Shown piece after piece: positions 1 through 8,829 of a stretch of DNA of 64,000 nt (the stretch's first letter is position 1; every line of letters starts with the position of its first letter). The DNA is from Rhodobacter ferrooxidans (GTDB lineage: Bacteria; Pseudomonadota; Alphaproteobacteria; Rhodobacterales; Rhodobacteraceae). The stretch covers positions 210,439 to 274,438 of the forward strand of contig NZ_ACYY01000002.1 of NCBI RefSeq assembly GCF_000176015.1, read 5' to 3'. The notes under the pieces are model-generated. The model did not search any database, was not told where the DNA came from, and was given only the letters and a program-made list of their open reading frames with translations. The translations under genes and the position numbers were made by a program.

Positions 1-1
1 C

Positions 2-178
2 GTGGCCGAGATTGCCCGGCTCTACCCCGACCTGCCGCCCCGCGAAGCCAAACCGCCGCTGACGACCCAACACCTCGCCCGGCTGGCCCTCACCGACCCC
101 GCAGGCTTCGCCACCTACGCCGCCGTTGCGCTGACCGTGCGGCTAAAACGCAACGGCGCATGGACCCGGGGCCGCTGA
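2..178 (+). CDS. C-terminal fragment of an unrecognised protein
   Basis: An open frame runs from the window edge to a TGA at 176-178 and gives about 58 residues ending in RLKRNGAWTRGR. The upstream part lies outside the window, so no start or domain can be seen. It converges on a glycosyltransferase gene and lies at the edge of an exopolysaccharide cluster, so it may be the tail of another polysaccharide enzyme. That is inferred from context only; I do not recognise the family. Confidence 0.5.
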   Translation: MAEIARLYPDLPPREAKPPLTTQHLARLALTDPAGFATYAAVALTVRLKRNGAWTRGR

Positions 179-197
179 CCCCATTTCAACTTTGCCC

Positions 198-263
198 GGC
201 GCTCCGCGCGTTCACGCCTGAAACGGTCCACTGGACCGTTTCCGAGACGGCGCTCACCCCCGC
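198..263. repeat. Intergenic palindromic repeat, copy 1 (REP-like)
   Basis: This 66-bp element sits exactly between two convergent genes. Its core at 220-242 is a perfect 23-nt palindrome with 11-nt arms (GAAACGGTCCA and its complement around one central base). A related element in inverted orientation lies at 37694-37759. The flanks (GCGCTCCGCGCGTTCA on one side, CACCCCCGCC on the other) are conserved in both. A paired base change in the stem preserves pairing. It may act as a bidirectional terminator or REP element. Confidence 0.75.
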
Positions 264-1049
264 CTATCCGCAAGCACTCAAGTCAGCCCAGCCACAGCGC
301 CCAGCCAACACCGCCGGATCGGTATCCGTCCCGACCGCCATCCCCAGCCGGAACCCGGCGGATTGGCGGTTCTGCCACTGGTCGCGCAGCAGATGCAGCC
401 CGTGCCCGCTGATCTTGGTGATCGGCGTGCGCAGCGGCAGCGCGGCCTGCCATTTGCGCTGCATGAAGCGGTAACATTCGGTGAAATCCGGCCCCAGCGC
501 GCCATGATAGCGGTCGTTGTGCACCGTCGGCAGCGCACCGGCCCAGGCGCCCATCCCCGCCGCCCGCGCAGTCTGCGCGATATCGGTGCCATACATGTGC
601 CAGCCCGGCAGCCCCTCGTCGAACCGCAAGCCCGAGGCCCGGCGCAGCACGATCAGCATCTCGTCATAGCTTTGCACCGCCACCGGCACCAGCGGCACCC
701 GGCCGACGATCATCCCCAGCGACGACGACCACACCGGCCCGATATGCGCGCCATCCAGCCCGACGCCAAACGCCCCCAGCAAGGCCCAGTTCGGGTCCAG
801 CGCCGCCACCTCGGCAATCCGCGCCCGCAACACGGCGTCCCAGCCTTTGGGCAGGAACACATCCTGATGCGCGAAGACCACGAAGGGTTCGTCAGTGGCA
901 TCCAGCATCCGGTTATAGGCGACCGAGGCGGATGGCGCGCCAAATTCGCTGACCAGCCGCACGCCTTGCCCCAGCAGTGGCGAGCGGGCCAGATTGGCGT
1001 CCAGAATGGCCTGCGCATTGCAGGCGGCTGCTATGACGATCCCGGTCAT
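264..1049 (-). CDS. Glycosyltransferase-like protein (Glyco_tranf_2_5 type)
   Basis: The 261-residue product resembles the GT-A type family that carries an HQD motif: residues HQDVFLPKGW follow an N-terminal Rossmann-like strand (GIVIAAACN), and a G-DI-A-AAG segment follows in the C-terminal half. The ATG at 1049 is chosen because it overlaps the stop of the upstream glycosyltransferase gene by 4 nt (ATGA), which implies translational coupling. A longer reading frame exists but overlaps that gene out of frame. Role in sugar transfer during exopolysaccharide synthesis is inferred from family and context; donor and acceptor are unknown. Confidence 0.75.
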   Translation of the reverse strand: MTGIVIAAACNAQAILDANLARSPLLGQGVRLVSEFGAPSASVAYNRMLDATDEPFVVFAHQDVFLPKGWDAVLRARIAEVAALDPNWALLGAFGVGLDGAHIGPVWSSSLGMIVGRVPLVPVAVQSYDEMLIVLRRASGLRFDEGLPGWHMYGTDIAQTARAAGMGAWAGALPTVHNDRYHGALGPDFTECYRFMQRKWQAALPLRTPITKISGHGLHLLRDQWQNRQSAGFRLGMAVGTDTDPAVLAGRCGWADLSACG

Positions 1050-2242
1050 GGCACCTCGGCAAACAGGGTGGCAAGGCGCGCGGCCTCGGTGTCGATGTCG
1101 TGGCGGGCGAACACCCGGGCGCGGCTGGCCAGGCCCATCTCGGTCAGCCGGTCGGCAGGCATCGCGGCCAGTGCGTCGATCGCCTCGGCCAGGGCGGTCG
1201 CGTCGCCCGCTGGCACCAGCCAGCCGGTTTCGCGCACCACCAGTTCCGGCACCCCGGCGATGGCGGTGGCGATCACCGGGCGACCGGCCGCCATCGCTTC
1301 CATCACCACCATCGGCAGGCCTTCGGCAAAGCTGGGCAGGATCAGCGCCTGCGCCGCGGCGAGGGCTGACCGCACGCCAACTTCGTCCAGCCAACCGGTC
1401 AGGGTAATGCGATCACCAAGGCCAAGGGCGGCAATCGACGCCGCGATATGGTCGCGCAATTCACCATCGCCCACCAGCGTCAGGTGCAGACCGGGGTGGC
1501 GGGGGGCGGCCAGTGCCATAGCCTCGATCAGCAGCGCAAAGCCCTTCTGCCCGGCCAGCCGCCCGATGGCCACCAGATGCGGGCCACCGGTCGGCAACGG
1601 CGCCGGGTCGCCATAGTGCCACGGCTCGATGCCGCAATGCACCACCCGCAGTTTCGGCCAGTCGGCATGGTCGGCCCAGCGGCAAAGCTGGCTGCGACCA
1701 TAGGAGCTGATCGCCACCACAAAGGCGGCATGGTGGATCTTGTCGCGCAGGCAAAGCGCCTCGGGGCTGTCGAACTCCTCTGGCCCATGCACGGTGAAAC
1801 TGTAGTGCGGGCCGCCAAGGGCTTGGGCCAGCATCGCGACGGTGGCAGAGTTGGTGCCGAAATGCGCGTGCAGATGGGGGATGCCAAGGGTCTGGCAACG
1901 GTTGGCGACATAGGCGGCCTCGGCCAGATAGATCAGATGCCGCAACCGCCCGCCACCCCGCGCCCCGCAACGCCACGCCAGCCGCAGCGCCGCCAGCGCC
2001 TTGGCCGGATGCCGCAGCATCCAAAGCTTGGCCCGCAGCGCGATCTGCCAAGCACCCGCCGCCAGCACATGTTCGGTCTTGCCATCCTCGGCCAGATCGG
2101 CGGGATCGACCAAAGCGGCACGGTCCGAGCGCATGGCAAAGCGGTGGACCGGATGCCCCGCCCGCTCCAACGCCGCAATCTCGCGGCGGATGAAGCTGTG
2201 CGAGGCGCGCGGGTAGGTGTTCACAAGATAGGCAATCTTCAC
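1046..2242 (-). CDS. Glycosyltransferase family 4 protein
   Basis: A 398-residue GT-B fold enzyme. The N-terminus reads KIAYLVNTYPRASHSFIRREI, as in exopolysaccharide GT4 enzymes. The C-terminal donor site has the conserved EGLPMVVMEAMAAGRPVIA segment with its paired glutamates, and GRLAGQKGF marks the start of the nucleotide-sugar domain. The GTG at 2242 is preferred because the frame upstream of it (to 2296) is low-quality Arg/Pro sequence and a GGGGCG lies just before it. It is the first gene of a two-gene minus-strand unit, coupled to the gene ending at 264 and divergent from the flippase gene. It probably adds a sugar to the lipid-linked repeat unit at the cytoplasmic membrane. Confidence 0.88.
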   Translation of the reverse strand: MKIAYLVNTYPRASHSFIRREIAALERAGHPVHRFAMRSDRAALVDPADLAEDGKTEHVLAAGAWQIALRAKLWMLRHPAKALAALRLAWRCGARGGGRLRHLIYLAEAAYVANRCQTLGIPHLHAHFGTNSATVAMLAQALGGPHYSFTVHGPEEFDSPEALCLRDKIHHAAFVVAISSYGRSQLCRWADHADWPKLRVVHCGIEPWHYGDPAPLPTGGPHLVAIGRLAGQKGFALLIEAMALAAPRHPGLHLTLVGDGELRDHIAASIAALGLGDRITLTGWLDEVGVRSALAAAQALILPSFAEGLPMVVMEAMAAGRPVIATAIAGVPELVVRETGWLVPAGDATALAEAIDALAAMPADRLTEMGLASRARVFARHDIDTEAARLATLFAEVP

Positions 2243-2349
2243 GCGAAACGCCCCGATGGTTTGGCGCCAGCTTACGGCGCGGGGGGCGGGATGCAAAGCC
2301 CTGTGACGGCGGATTGACCCCTGCCGCCGCCCCCCCTAGGGTCGCCGCC

Positions 2350-3684
2350 ATGACCACCGCCGCCCCCAACCTGTTCGCCCGTGTGCTGCGCGGCTCTGCC
2401 ATCACGGCGGGGTCTTATGCCGTGGCGCAAGTGCTGCGGCTGGCCTCGAACCTGATCCTGACGCGGCTGCTGTTCCCCGAGGCCTTCGGGATGATGGCGC
2501 TGGTGTCGGTGTTTCTGGTCGGGCTGGCGATGTTTTCCGATGTCGGCATCGGCCCGGCGATAGCGCAGAACCGGCGCGGCGATGACCCGGATTTCCTGGA
2601 CACCGCCTGGACCATTCAGGTGGCCCGCGGGGCGGCGCTGTGGCTGGGCACCTGTGCCATCGCCTGGCCGGTAGCGCAGCTTTACTCCGCCCCGATGCTG
2701 CTGCAACTTTTGCCCGCCGCCGGGCTGACGCTGCTGATCGCCGGGTTCAACCCCACCAGCATCGACACCGCCAACCGGCATCTGCGCTTGGGCCGGGTGA
2801 CGGCGCTGGACCTTGCCAGCCAGATCATCGGCATCGTGGCGATGGTGGCGCTGGCCTTTGCGCTGCGCTCGGTCTGGGCGCTGGTGCTGGGGGCGATAGC
2901 CGGGTCGTTGGCCAAGCTGGTGCTGATGCGGCTTTATCTGCCGGGGCAGCGCAACCGGCTGCGCTGGGACGCCAGTGCCGGGCAAGAGCTGATCCGGTTC
3001 GGCAAATGGATCTTCCTGTCCACCGCCTGCGGCTTTCTGCTGGCGCAGGGCGACAAGGCGATTCTGGGGGCCTATCTGCCGCTGGACCAGCTTGGGGTCT
3101 ATAACATCGGCTGGTTCCTGGCGTCGTTCCCGGTGCTGCTGGGCGGGGCGGTGACCAGCCGGGTGCTGATCCCGCTGTATCGCGACCATCCGCCGGGTGC
3201 CTCGCCCGAAAACTTCGCCCGACTGCGGCGGCTGCGCTTCGGGCTGACGGGTGGGTTGCTGGCCTTGCTGGCGGTGATGGCCTTTGCCGGGGTGCCGCTG
3301 GTGGGGGTGCTGTATGACGACCGCTATGCCCGCGCCGGGGCGATCGTGGTGGCGATTGCCTGCGTGCAGATGCCCGCGGTGATCGGCATGAGCTATGACC
3401 AGTCGGCGCTGGCGGCGGGGGATTCGCGCAACTACTTCCTGCTGATCGCCGCCAAGGCCACAGTGCAGACCCTGGCGTTTCTGGCCGGGGCGCAGGCGGG
3501 CGGTCTGGCGGGGGCGCTGGCCGCGCAGGGGCTGGCGCTGGCGGCGGTGCATCCCGGCATCATCTGGCTGGCGCGGCGGCATGGCGCCTGGGACGGGCTG
3601 CATGATGCGCTGTTCGGGGCGCTGGCGGCGGCGCTGATCGGGCTGGCGCTGTGGGTGAACTGGGCGGTGCTGGTGCTGATTTAA
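2350..3684 (+). CDS. Oligosaccharide flippase family protein (Wzx-like)
   Basis: The 444-residue protein is strongly hydrophobic with about 12 predicted membrane segments. Its N-terminus (LFARVLRGSAITAGSYAVAQ, then LRLASNLILTRLLFPEAFG) is typical of the PST/MviN-like polysaccharide exporters. The family flips undecaprenyl-linked repeat units across the inner membrane. The ATG at 2350 is chosen over an upstream one at 2314 because the N-terminal motif starts here and the added residues are low complexity. It is divergent from the GT4 gene and is followed by a small membrane protein gene about 150 bp downstream. Substrate specificity cannot be read from sequence. Confidence 0.88.
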   Translation: MTTAAPNLFARVLRGSAITAGSYAVAQVLRLASNLILTRLLFPEAFGMMALVSVFLVGLAMFSDVGIGPAIAQNRRGDDPDFLDTAWTIQVARGAALWLGTCAIAWPVAQLYSAPMLLQLLPAAGLTLLIAGFNPTSIDTANRHLRLGRVTALDLASQIIGIVAMVALAFALRSVWALVLGAIAGSLAKLVLMRLYLPGQRNRLRWDASAGQELIRFGKWIFLSTACGFLLAQGDKAILGAYLPLDQLGVYNIGWFLASFPVLLGGAVTSRVLIPLYRDHPPGASPENFARLRRLRFGLTGGLLALLAVMAFAGVPLVGVLYDDRYARAGAIVVAIACVQMPAVIGMSYDQSALAAGDSRNYFLLIAAKATVQTLAFLAGAQAGGLAGALAAQGLALAAVHPGIIWLARRHGAWDGLHDALFGALAAALIGLALWVNWAVLVLI

Positions 3685-3837
3685 GCCGGTACTCCACGCG
3701 AGATTGGGAAATCAGCGGAAGATTGCGCTCAATTCGCCGCAGCCAGCACGTTTCTGCCCATTTTTAGACCAATTCAAAAAATACAATGCATTTTGCGCTG
3801 GCTTTGTTTCCAGATCCTGCAAGGATTCTGGTCAGAC

Positions 3838-4044
3838 ATGTCGAAAAGGATAGCAAAGGTCGTGCTGATCGGACTGGTGGTCTCGGGGATAGTGGCGGGC
3901 ATGACGGGGGTCGCTTGGGGCATCGCCGCGGGGGTGCCGCTGCTGGGGCTTGCCATGCTATACCCGCTGTCCGGGCTTTGCGGCGTCGGGTTGTTCCTTG
4001 GCTTTGCGATGCGGCGCTGTCCGTCGGGCCGGACCACGCCCTGA
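3838..4044 (+). CDS. Small hypothetical membrane protein (68 aa)
   Basis: The product begins MSKRIAKVV and contains two hydrophobic stretches separated by a short turn, followed by a basic tail (AMRRCPSGRTTP). This is a plausible two-helix inner-membrane protein with the N-terminus inside. An AAGGA lies about 10 nt before the ATG at 3838; an upstream ATG at 3793 adds only unlikely residues. I do not recognise the family. Its position between the flippase and the priming transferase suggests, but does not show, a role in the exopolysaccharide locus. Confidence 0.5.
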   Translation: MSKRIAKVVLIGLVVSGIVAGMTGVAWGIAAGVPLLGLAMLYPLSGLCGVGLFLGFAMRRCPSGRTTP

Positions 4045-4515
4045 TTGCGCAAGACTGCGGCACTGGCCTTTTTGGGGCCGATTTTTGACAGTTTGGAAAC
4101 AATGCCGCCATCGGTGCGAGAATGGTATTCTTGCAGAAAATACACGCCCTGGTGGCAATTCGTAGCTGCTGACCCAAACGAAAAAACCTCAGGATTCGAA
4201 TCAGTTGCTGCCAGAGTGCAGGCGTCGATTTGTTGTCTCAATCCTGAGTTGAAGCGCTTGACAATGTGGCAAGATTAAGGCGAGTTTACGTCAGAATTGT
4301 TTGGTTAATCGGGCATGAATATGGTCAGCCCGACAGGTTAGGTGTCGCCATCCGTCTTGAACAAACGGTAAAATGGCGGGTGTGGGCGTAACAGCCGGGT
4401 AAGAGTAATGTTCTGCAATCCAAGCCGTATCATCACAGACTTCAGGACATCAGTCGGCGCTGACTTTGGCGGCCTTCCCGGCATCTTGATCATTATTGTT
4501 TCGGATTGACCGGAA
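4045..4515. other. 471-bp non-coding region before the priming transferase
   Basis: No convincing gene was seen. The sequence is visibly more AT-rich than its surroundings. It contains a 9-bp inverted repeat, CTCAGGATT at 4188-4196 and its complement at 4240-4248, and a TTGACA-like hexamer near 4259. It probably carries the promoter and regulatory region of the sugar transferase gene at 4516. No -10 element could be assigned with confidence. Confidence 0.4.
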
Positions 4516-5208
4516 ATGACCATCAGGTATTCAGAGTTCGTTACCGGTGCGTCGGTCAGGCTTGATCGGGAGGCGGTTGTTGCGGCTTCGCCAAGGCGCA
4601 AGGGGCTGTATCGCAACGGTTTCAAACGGATTTTCGATGTGACGGCGGTGGTGCTGGCCGCACCGGTGATCGTGCCGCTGGTGTTGGGGCTGGCCCTGGC
4701 GGTGGCGCGTGATGGCGGCGCGCCATTCTATGCGCAAAGCCGGGTTGGCAGGGGCGGGCGGGCCTTCCGCATGTGGAAGCTGCGCAGCATGGTCAGCGAT
4801 GCCGATGCACGGATGGAGGGTCATCTGGCCGCCAACCCCGAGGCGCGGCTGGAATGGGACGAGACCCAGAAGCTGAAGGATGACCCGCGCATCACGCCTT
4901 TGGGCCGGTTTCTGCGCAAGGCCTCGATCGACGAGCTGCCGCAGTTGTGGAACGTGCTGACCGGCGACATGAGCCTGGTCGGGCCGCGTCCGATGATGCT
5001 GAACCAGCAAGAGATGTATCCCGGCACCGCCTATTACGCGCTGCGGCCGGGCATCACCGGCTATTGGCAGACCGCCGGGCGCAACCGCACCACCTTTGAG
5101 GCGCGGGCGGGCTATGACACCGCCTATGAGGCCGAGCTGTCGCTGACCACTGATCTGAAGGTGCTGGCGCGGACGATTGGTGTGGTGGTGGCCTGCACCG
5201 GCTTCTGA
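4516..5208 (+). CDS. Sugar transferase (ExoY/WcaJ family), undecaprenyl-phosphate priming enzyme
   Basis: The 230-residue protein matches the bacterial sugar transferase family. A membrane anchor lies at about residues 38-65 after a KRIFDV signature. It is followed by the catalytic core with FRMWKLRSM, DDPRITPLGRFLRKASIDELPQ and the SLVGPRPM block, and ends with the PGITGYWQ..GRN segment. The family transfers a sugar-1-phosphate to undecaprenyl phosphate on the cytoplasmic face, the committed step of exopolysaccharide assembly. The length matches the short ExoY type without the extra N-terminal CoA-binding-like domain of WbaP. It has its own upstream region and a strong terminator 15 bp after the stop. 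Confidence 0.92.
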   Translation: MTIRYSEFVTGASVRLDREAVVAASPRRKGLYRNGFKRIFDVTAVVLAAPVIVPLVLGLALAVARDGGAPFYAQSRVGRGGRAFRMWKLRSMVSDADARMEGHLAANPEARLEWDETQKLKDDPRITPLGRFLRKASIDELPQLWNVLTGDMSLVGPRPMMLNQQEMYPGTAYYALRPGITGYWQTAGRNRTTFEARAGYDTAYEAELSLTTDLKVLARTIGVVVACTGF

Positions 5209-5223
5209 TCGGCTGGAATCGCG

Positions 5224-5257
5224 AAACCGCCCCGGGCCATGCCGCGGGCGGTTTTTT
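5224..5257 (+). terminator. Rho-independent terminator after the sugar transferase gene
   Basis: A 9-bp perfect stem (AAACCGCCC at 5224-5232 with GGGCGGTTT at 5246-5254) runs into a T6 tract. The A-run on the left arm also allows termination from the minus strand, which suits the convergent gene ending at 5265. Confidence 0.88.
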
Positions 5258-5264
5258 CTGCGCC

Positions 5265-6584
5265 TCAGGTCAGGTTCGCCGCCACCAGCACCAACAACAC
5301 CACCGCACCGGCAAGGGCGGCATAGCGGGGCAGGCTTTGCAACGGTTTCACCCGCTCGGCCGGGTTTGGCCCATGGCGCACCGGCTTCACCTCGGGGATC
5401 GAGATCACCGGCCGCAGGTCAAGCTCGCGCTGCATCTGGCCGGGGGTGCGCAGCACCGGGTTCAACAAGTCCAGCAGGAACGCCAGCCCCACAGCGGCCA
5501 GCAGACTGGCCAGGCTGCCCAGCACCGCCAGTTTCTTGCCGCCCCCCCCCACCGGAGTTTCCGGCACCGTGGCGCGCTCCAGCAGGCTGAAATGTTCGGA
5601 ATGTTGCGCCTCTTCCAGCCGCAGGCCGGTTTCGGCCTCGGCCTGCCGGGCGGTGATCACCTCATACTGGCTTTGCAACTGCTGCAAGCGGCGGTCATAG
5701 CTGCCCAGTTCGCGCTCGATATCCGGGGTCTGCGCCATCGCGGCCTCCAGCGCCGCCCGCTGCGCCGCGAGTGCCGATTTCTGCGCCGTCAGCACGCCGA
5801 TCTGCACCAGCAGGTCCTCCAGCCGCCGCCGGTCGGTTTCGCGCAACTGGCCCTTGGCCTCGATCGCCAGCCGCTCGCCGCTGACGGCGACAAGGCTCTG
5901 GTCCAGCCGCCGCAGATCACTTTCCAGCGCTACCAGCTCGTCGCGCCTGGTGTCGCGGCTGCCGGGCAGGGCGGCGGCGTTGCGGTTCTTGAAGGCGGCA
6001 AGATCGGCTTCCAGCGCCACAATCTCCTGGCCCACCCGCTGTTCCTCGGCCTGATAGAAGGCCAGGGTTTCGCGCGCCCGCCCGGTCTGCCCGGCGCTGC
6101 TTTGGTCAAGGATGCTTTGGGCGAAATCATTGGCCACCCGCGCCGCCTGATCGGCATCGGCCAACTGTGCCGTGATGATCAGCGCCGAAACACTGGCCGG
6201 AGCGCCGTAGGCCTGCTGGGAAACCGAGGCCACGCTTTCAAAGGTCACGGCCTTGCGCAGCACTGCGATCTTCTGGTCGATGGTCAGGCCGGGTGCGTCG
6301 GCAAACAGTCCGTGCCGTTCGATCATCGCGGTCAGGCTTTCGCGGGTGGTCAGGCGCTGCTCGATCACTTGCAACAGCCGGGCTGACTGGCCGCCCACCG
6401 TGGCGCTGCCATCGGCCACCGCCGGGCTTTCCACCTGGATCACCGCGCCGGTCTGATAGGTCTTGCCCTGCGACAGGCCGAACACCAACGACAGCAGAAC
6501 GCCCGCGCCGCATACCAGCCCGATCAGCCAGCGCCTGCGGATCAGCAGGCCGACGAATTCTTCAAGCGTCTGTATCTGGCCCAT
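5265..6584 (-). CDS. Wzz/GumC-type polysaccharide chain-length determinant protein
   Basis: The 439-residue protein has a Wzz N-terminal domain: a short cytoplasmic start, then a transmembrane helix at about residues 18-38 after RRRW. A periplasmic region of about 300 residues follows, rich in Ala, Gln, Arg and Glu with long coiled-coil stretches (about 165-330). A second transmembrane helix lies at about 350-373 after a GGGGKK segment. A third hydrophobic segment lies near the C-terminus (about 415-437). It lacks a fused kinase; the partner ATPase is the gene 21 bp upstream, so the pair corresponds to a split CpsC/CpsD-like arrangement. The family controls polymer length and export. Confidence 0.88.
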   Translation of the reverse strand: MGQIQTLEEFVGLLIRRRWLIGLVCGAGVLLSLVFGLSQGKTYQTGAVIQVESPAVADGSATVGGQSARLLQVIEQRLTTRESLTAMIERHGLFADAPGLTIDQKIAVLRKAVTFESVASVSQQAYGAPASVSALIITAQLADADQAARVANDFAQSILDQSSAGQTGRARETLAFYQAEEQRVGQEIVALEADLAAFKNRNAAALPGSRDTRRDELVALESDLRRLDQSLVAVSGERLAIEAKGQLRETDRRRLEDLLVQIGVLTAQKSALAAQRAALEAAMAQTPDIERELGSYDRRLQQLQSQYEVITARQAEAETGLRLEEAQHSEHFSLLERATVPETPVGGGGKKLAVLGSLASLLAAVGLAFLLDLLNPVLRTPGQMQRELDLRPVISIPEVKPVRHGPNPAERVKPLQSLPRYAALAGAVVLLVLVAANLT

Positions 6585-6605
6585 GCCGGTTTCCCTGTCT
6601 TGCCG

Positions 6606-7484
6606 TCACTTCCGGCCATAGCGATAGCGGTCTTCGCTGCGGTCCTGGCTGCGGTTCAGCACCACGCCCATCAAGGGCACCCGGCCTTCGAACAGCCGCT
6701 CGCAGGCGCGTACGTCTTCGGCGGTGGTGCGGGTGCCGTCGGCCACCAGCAGCACTGCATCGACCTGCGGCAACATGGTGATCACATCATCGCTGCCCAG
6801 TGCCGGTGGCAGGTCATAGATCGCCACTGCCGGGTCAAGCTGCTCCAGCATCGCCTCCAGCGCCGCGGCGGTATCGGGTTCGTGCAGCAATTCGGCGGCG
6901 TCGGCCACTGCCGTGCCGTTCAGTGCCAGCGCCAGATTGCGCCCGACCCGTTGCAGATGCGATTCCAGCGGCTGATCGCCGGTCAGCAGATCGCGGATCG
7001 GCCCGGTGCCCTTGATGCCCAGCAGCGCCGCCATGCCGGGCTTGCGCAGTTCCAGATCGACCAGCACGGTGCGGGTGCCGGGCATCCGCGCCAGGCTGAG
7101 CGCCAGATTGGCCGCCACGAAAGACTTGCCGCAGCCATGGGTCGGAGAGGTGACGGCGATGCGTTTCCAGCCACGCTGCGCCATCGCCTGCAACAGCCGG
7201 GTGCGCAGGATGTCGAAGGCCGAAGCCGCGGGCTGCTCGGGTTGCGAATTCACGAACAATCCGTTTCCAGCCAGTGCAGTAGCGTCCAGCGCCACGGCGG
7301 TCAGCGAGTCCCAGACCCGGTCGGGATTGCTTTGCCGCAGCAGATTCGGCGCCGCAAAAATCTCGCGCCCGGTGGCCTGATCCAGCGTCACCGGCTCGCG
7401 CCGGATCGGCTGGCCGGGGCGGAACAGGCTGACCCCTTCGGTGCGGGAGTCGCCGGGTTTCTTGCCGGAACTGTCACCATTCAT
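6606..7484 (-). CDS. CpsD/CapB-type ATPase (BY-kinase-like), partner of the Wzz protein
   Basis: A 292-residue P-loop protein. The Walker A region (TSPTHGCGKSF, about residues 112-122) is a variant of the usual SPGEGKS form. Walker A' (VLVDLELRKPGM, about 140-151) has Leu between the acidic residues, and Walker B is VAIYDLPPAL (about 219-228). The tail DRYRYGRK has only two tyrosines, against the larger tyrosine cluster of classical BY-kinases, so autophosphorylation capacity is uncertain. The ATG at 7484 is chosen because a GGAG lies 8 nt upstream; a frame extends to 7580. It precedes the chain-length gene in the same operon and probably regulates polymerisation and export. Confidence 0.85.
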   Translation of the reverse strand: MNGDSSGKKPGDSRTEGVSLFRPGQPIRREPVTLDQATGREIFAAPNLLRQSNPDRVWDSLTAVALDATALAGNGLFVNSQPEQPAASAFDILRTRLLQAMAQRGWKRIAVTSPTHGCGKSFVAANLALSLARMPGTRTVLVDLELRKPGMAALLGIKGTGPIRDLLTGDQPLESHLQRVGRNLALALNGTAVADAAELLHEPDTAAALEAMLEQLDPAVAIYDLPPALGSDDVITMLPQVDAVLLVADGTRTTAEDVRACERLFEGRVPLMGVVLNRSQDRSEDRYRYGRK

Positions 7485-7842
7485 CGCAGAACGCTCCATA
7501 TCGGCCATGGATTCTGGTCGCGCTGTCAACATGTTGTGCTTGACCATCCGAAAACTTGGGCTCCTGCTGCGGCACGACACCGATGTGCCGCGAACGGAAA
7601 AACGACGCCCCGCCTTGCAGCAGGCATGAAGACCGGCTTAGCCAGAACCCCGCGATGCCCCTGCGGACAAGCGGAAAAGGAATCGCCCGGGCCCCCGCCT
7701 AGCAGCTTGGTGAATAGCAGATTAGCGTTGAAATTGAAAGCAGATAGCCCCCGGCGACCGCCTGCCGACCGCCGCTGCGGGGCGTGGTCAATCGCCGGGA
7801 CGCGGCTTAGAATGGCGGTCAATTCATGGCAGGTCAGGTGTG
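7485..7842. other. Divergent intergenic region
   Basis: About 355 bp separate the minus-strand ATPase gene and the plus-strand glycosyltransferase gene. No gene was recognised. The region must carry two divergent promoters; I see AT-richer patches around 7510-7560 and 7715-7745 but cannot assign -35/-10 pairs with confidence. Confidence 0.35.
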
Positions 7843-8829
7843 ATGCAAGGTTCCAGCGTGAAACCCCAGACCGTCGATGCAGTGGTGATCGGCCGCAACG
7901 AGGGGGCGCGGTTGCGCGATTGTCTGGCCTCCTTGGCCGGGCAGGTGCGGCGGCTGGTCTATGTCGATAGCGGCTCGACCGATGGCAGCGCCGATCTGGC
8001 GCGCGGCTTTAGTGCGCAGGTGGTGGTGCTGGATCGGCGGCAACCGTTCACCGCCGCCCGCGCCCGCAATGCCGGGTTGGCGCAGCTTGCCGCCGACCCG
8101 CCGCAGTTCGTGCAATTCGTCGATGGCGATTGCACGCTGGACGCGGGCTGGCTGGCCAAGGCGGTGGCATTTCTGGCCGATCAGCCGAAGGTCGTGGTGG
8201 TTTGCGGGCGGCGGCGCGAGCGGTTTCCGCAGGTGTCGGTGTATAACCGGCTGATCGACGCTGAGTGGGATACGCCCGTGGGCGAGGCCCGCGCCTGTGG
8301 CGGCGACGCGCTGATGCGGTTTGACGCGGTGCAGGCGGCGGGAGGGTATCGTGCCGGTCTGATTGCCGGGGAAGAGCCGGAGATGTGTCTGCGGCTGCGG
8401 CGCGCCGGGGGTGTGATCTGGCGGCTGGAGGCCGAGATGACACTGCATGACGCCGGGATCACCTCGGTCCGGCAATGGTGGCAGCGCAGCCGCCGCGCCG
8501 GGCATGCCTTTGCCGAAGGGGCGGCGCTGCACGGGGCCGGGCCAGAGGCGCATTGGGTCCGGGAAACCCGCCGCGCGCTGCTGTGGGGGGCGGTGTTGCC
8601 GCTGGGGGTGGCGACAGTGGCGGTGCTGGCCGATCCGGGGGCGCTGTGGTTGCTGGTGGCCTGGCCGATGCAGGTGGTGCGGTTGGCCTTCCGCGACGGG
8701 GCGGGTTTGCACGCCTGGCAGGCCGCGTTCTTCAGCGTGCTGGGCAAGCTGCCCGAGGCGCAGGGCGTGCTGGGCTATCACGCCGGGCAGGTTTTCCGGC
8801 GGCGGGCAAAGCTGATTGAATACAAGTAG
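7843..8829 (+). CDS. Glycosyltransferase family 2 protein
   Basis: A 328-residue GT-A enzyme. The N-terminal nucleotide-sugar site (VVIGRNEGARL) is followed by VDSGSTDGS and the metal-binding VDGDC acidic motif. The catalytic region GEEPEMCLRLRRAGG corresponds to the ED-x-D/RR part of the family. Hydrophobic segments near the C-terminus suggest membrane association. An AGGTCAGG precedes both a GTG at 7840 and the ATG at 7843; the ATG is used. The gene ends at 8829 directly against the convergent WecG-type gene that ends at 8830. Sugar specificity is unknown. Confidence 0.85.
   Translation: MQGSSVKPQTVDAVVIGRNEGARLRDCLASLAGQVRRLVYVDSGSTDGSADLARGFSAQVVVLDRRQPFTAARARNAGLAQLAADPPQFVQFVDGDCTLDAGWLAKAVAFLADQPKVVVVCGRRRERFPQVSVYNRLIDAEWDTPVGEARACGGDALMRFDAVQAAGGYRAGLIAGEEPEMCLRLRRAGGVIWRLEAEMTLHDAGITSVRQWWQRSRRAGHAFAEGAALHGAGPEAHWVRETRRALLWGAVLPLGVATVAVLADPGALWLLVAWPMQVVRLAFRDGAGLHAWQAAFFSVLGKLPEAQGVLGYHAGQVFRRRAKLIEYK

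Noticed and set aside
2272..3603. Long minus-strand open frame opposite the flippase gene
   Set aside because: Its translation is Gln/Arg/His/Pro-rich and without motifs, as expected for the complement of a GC-rich membrane protein gene.
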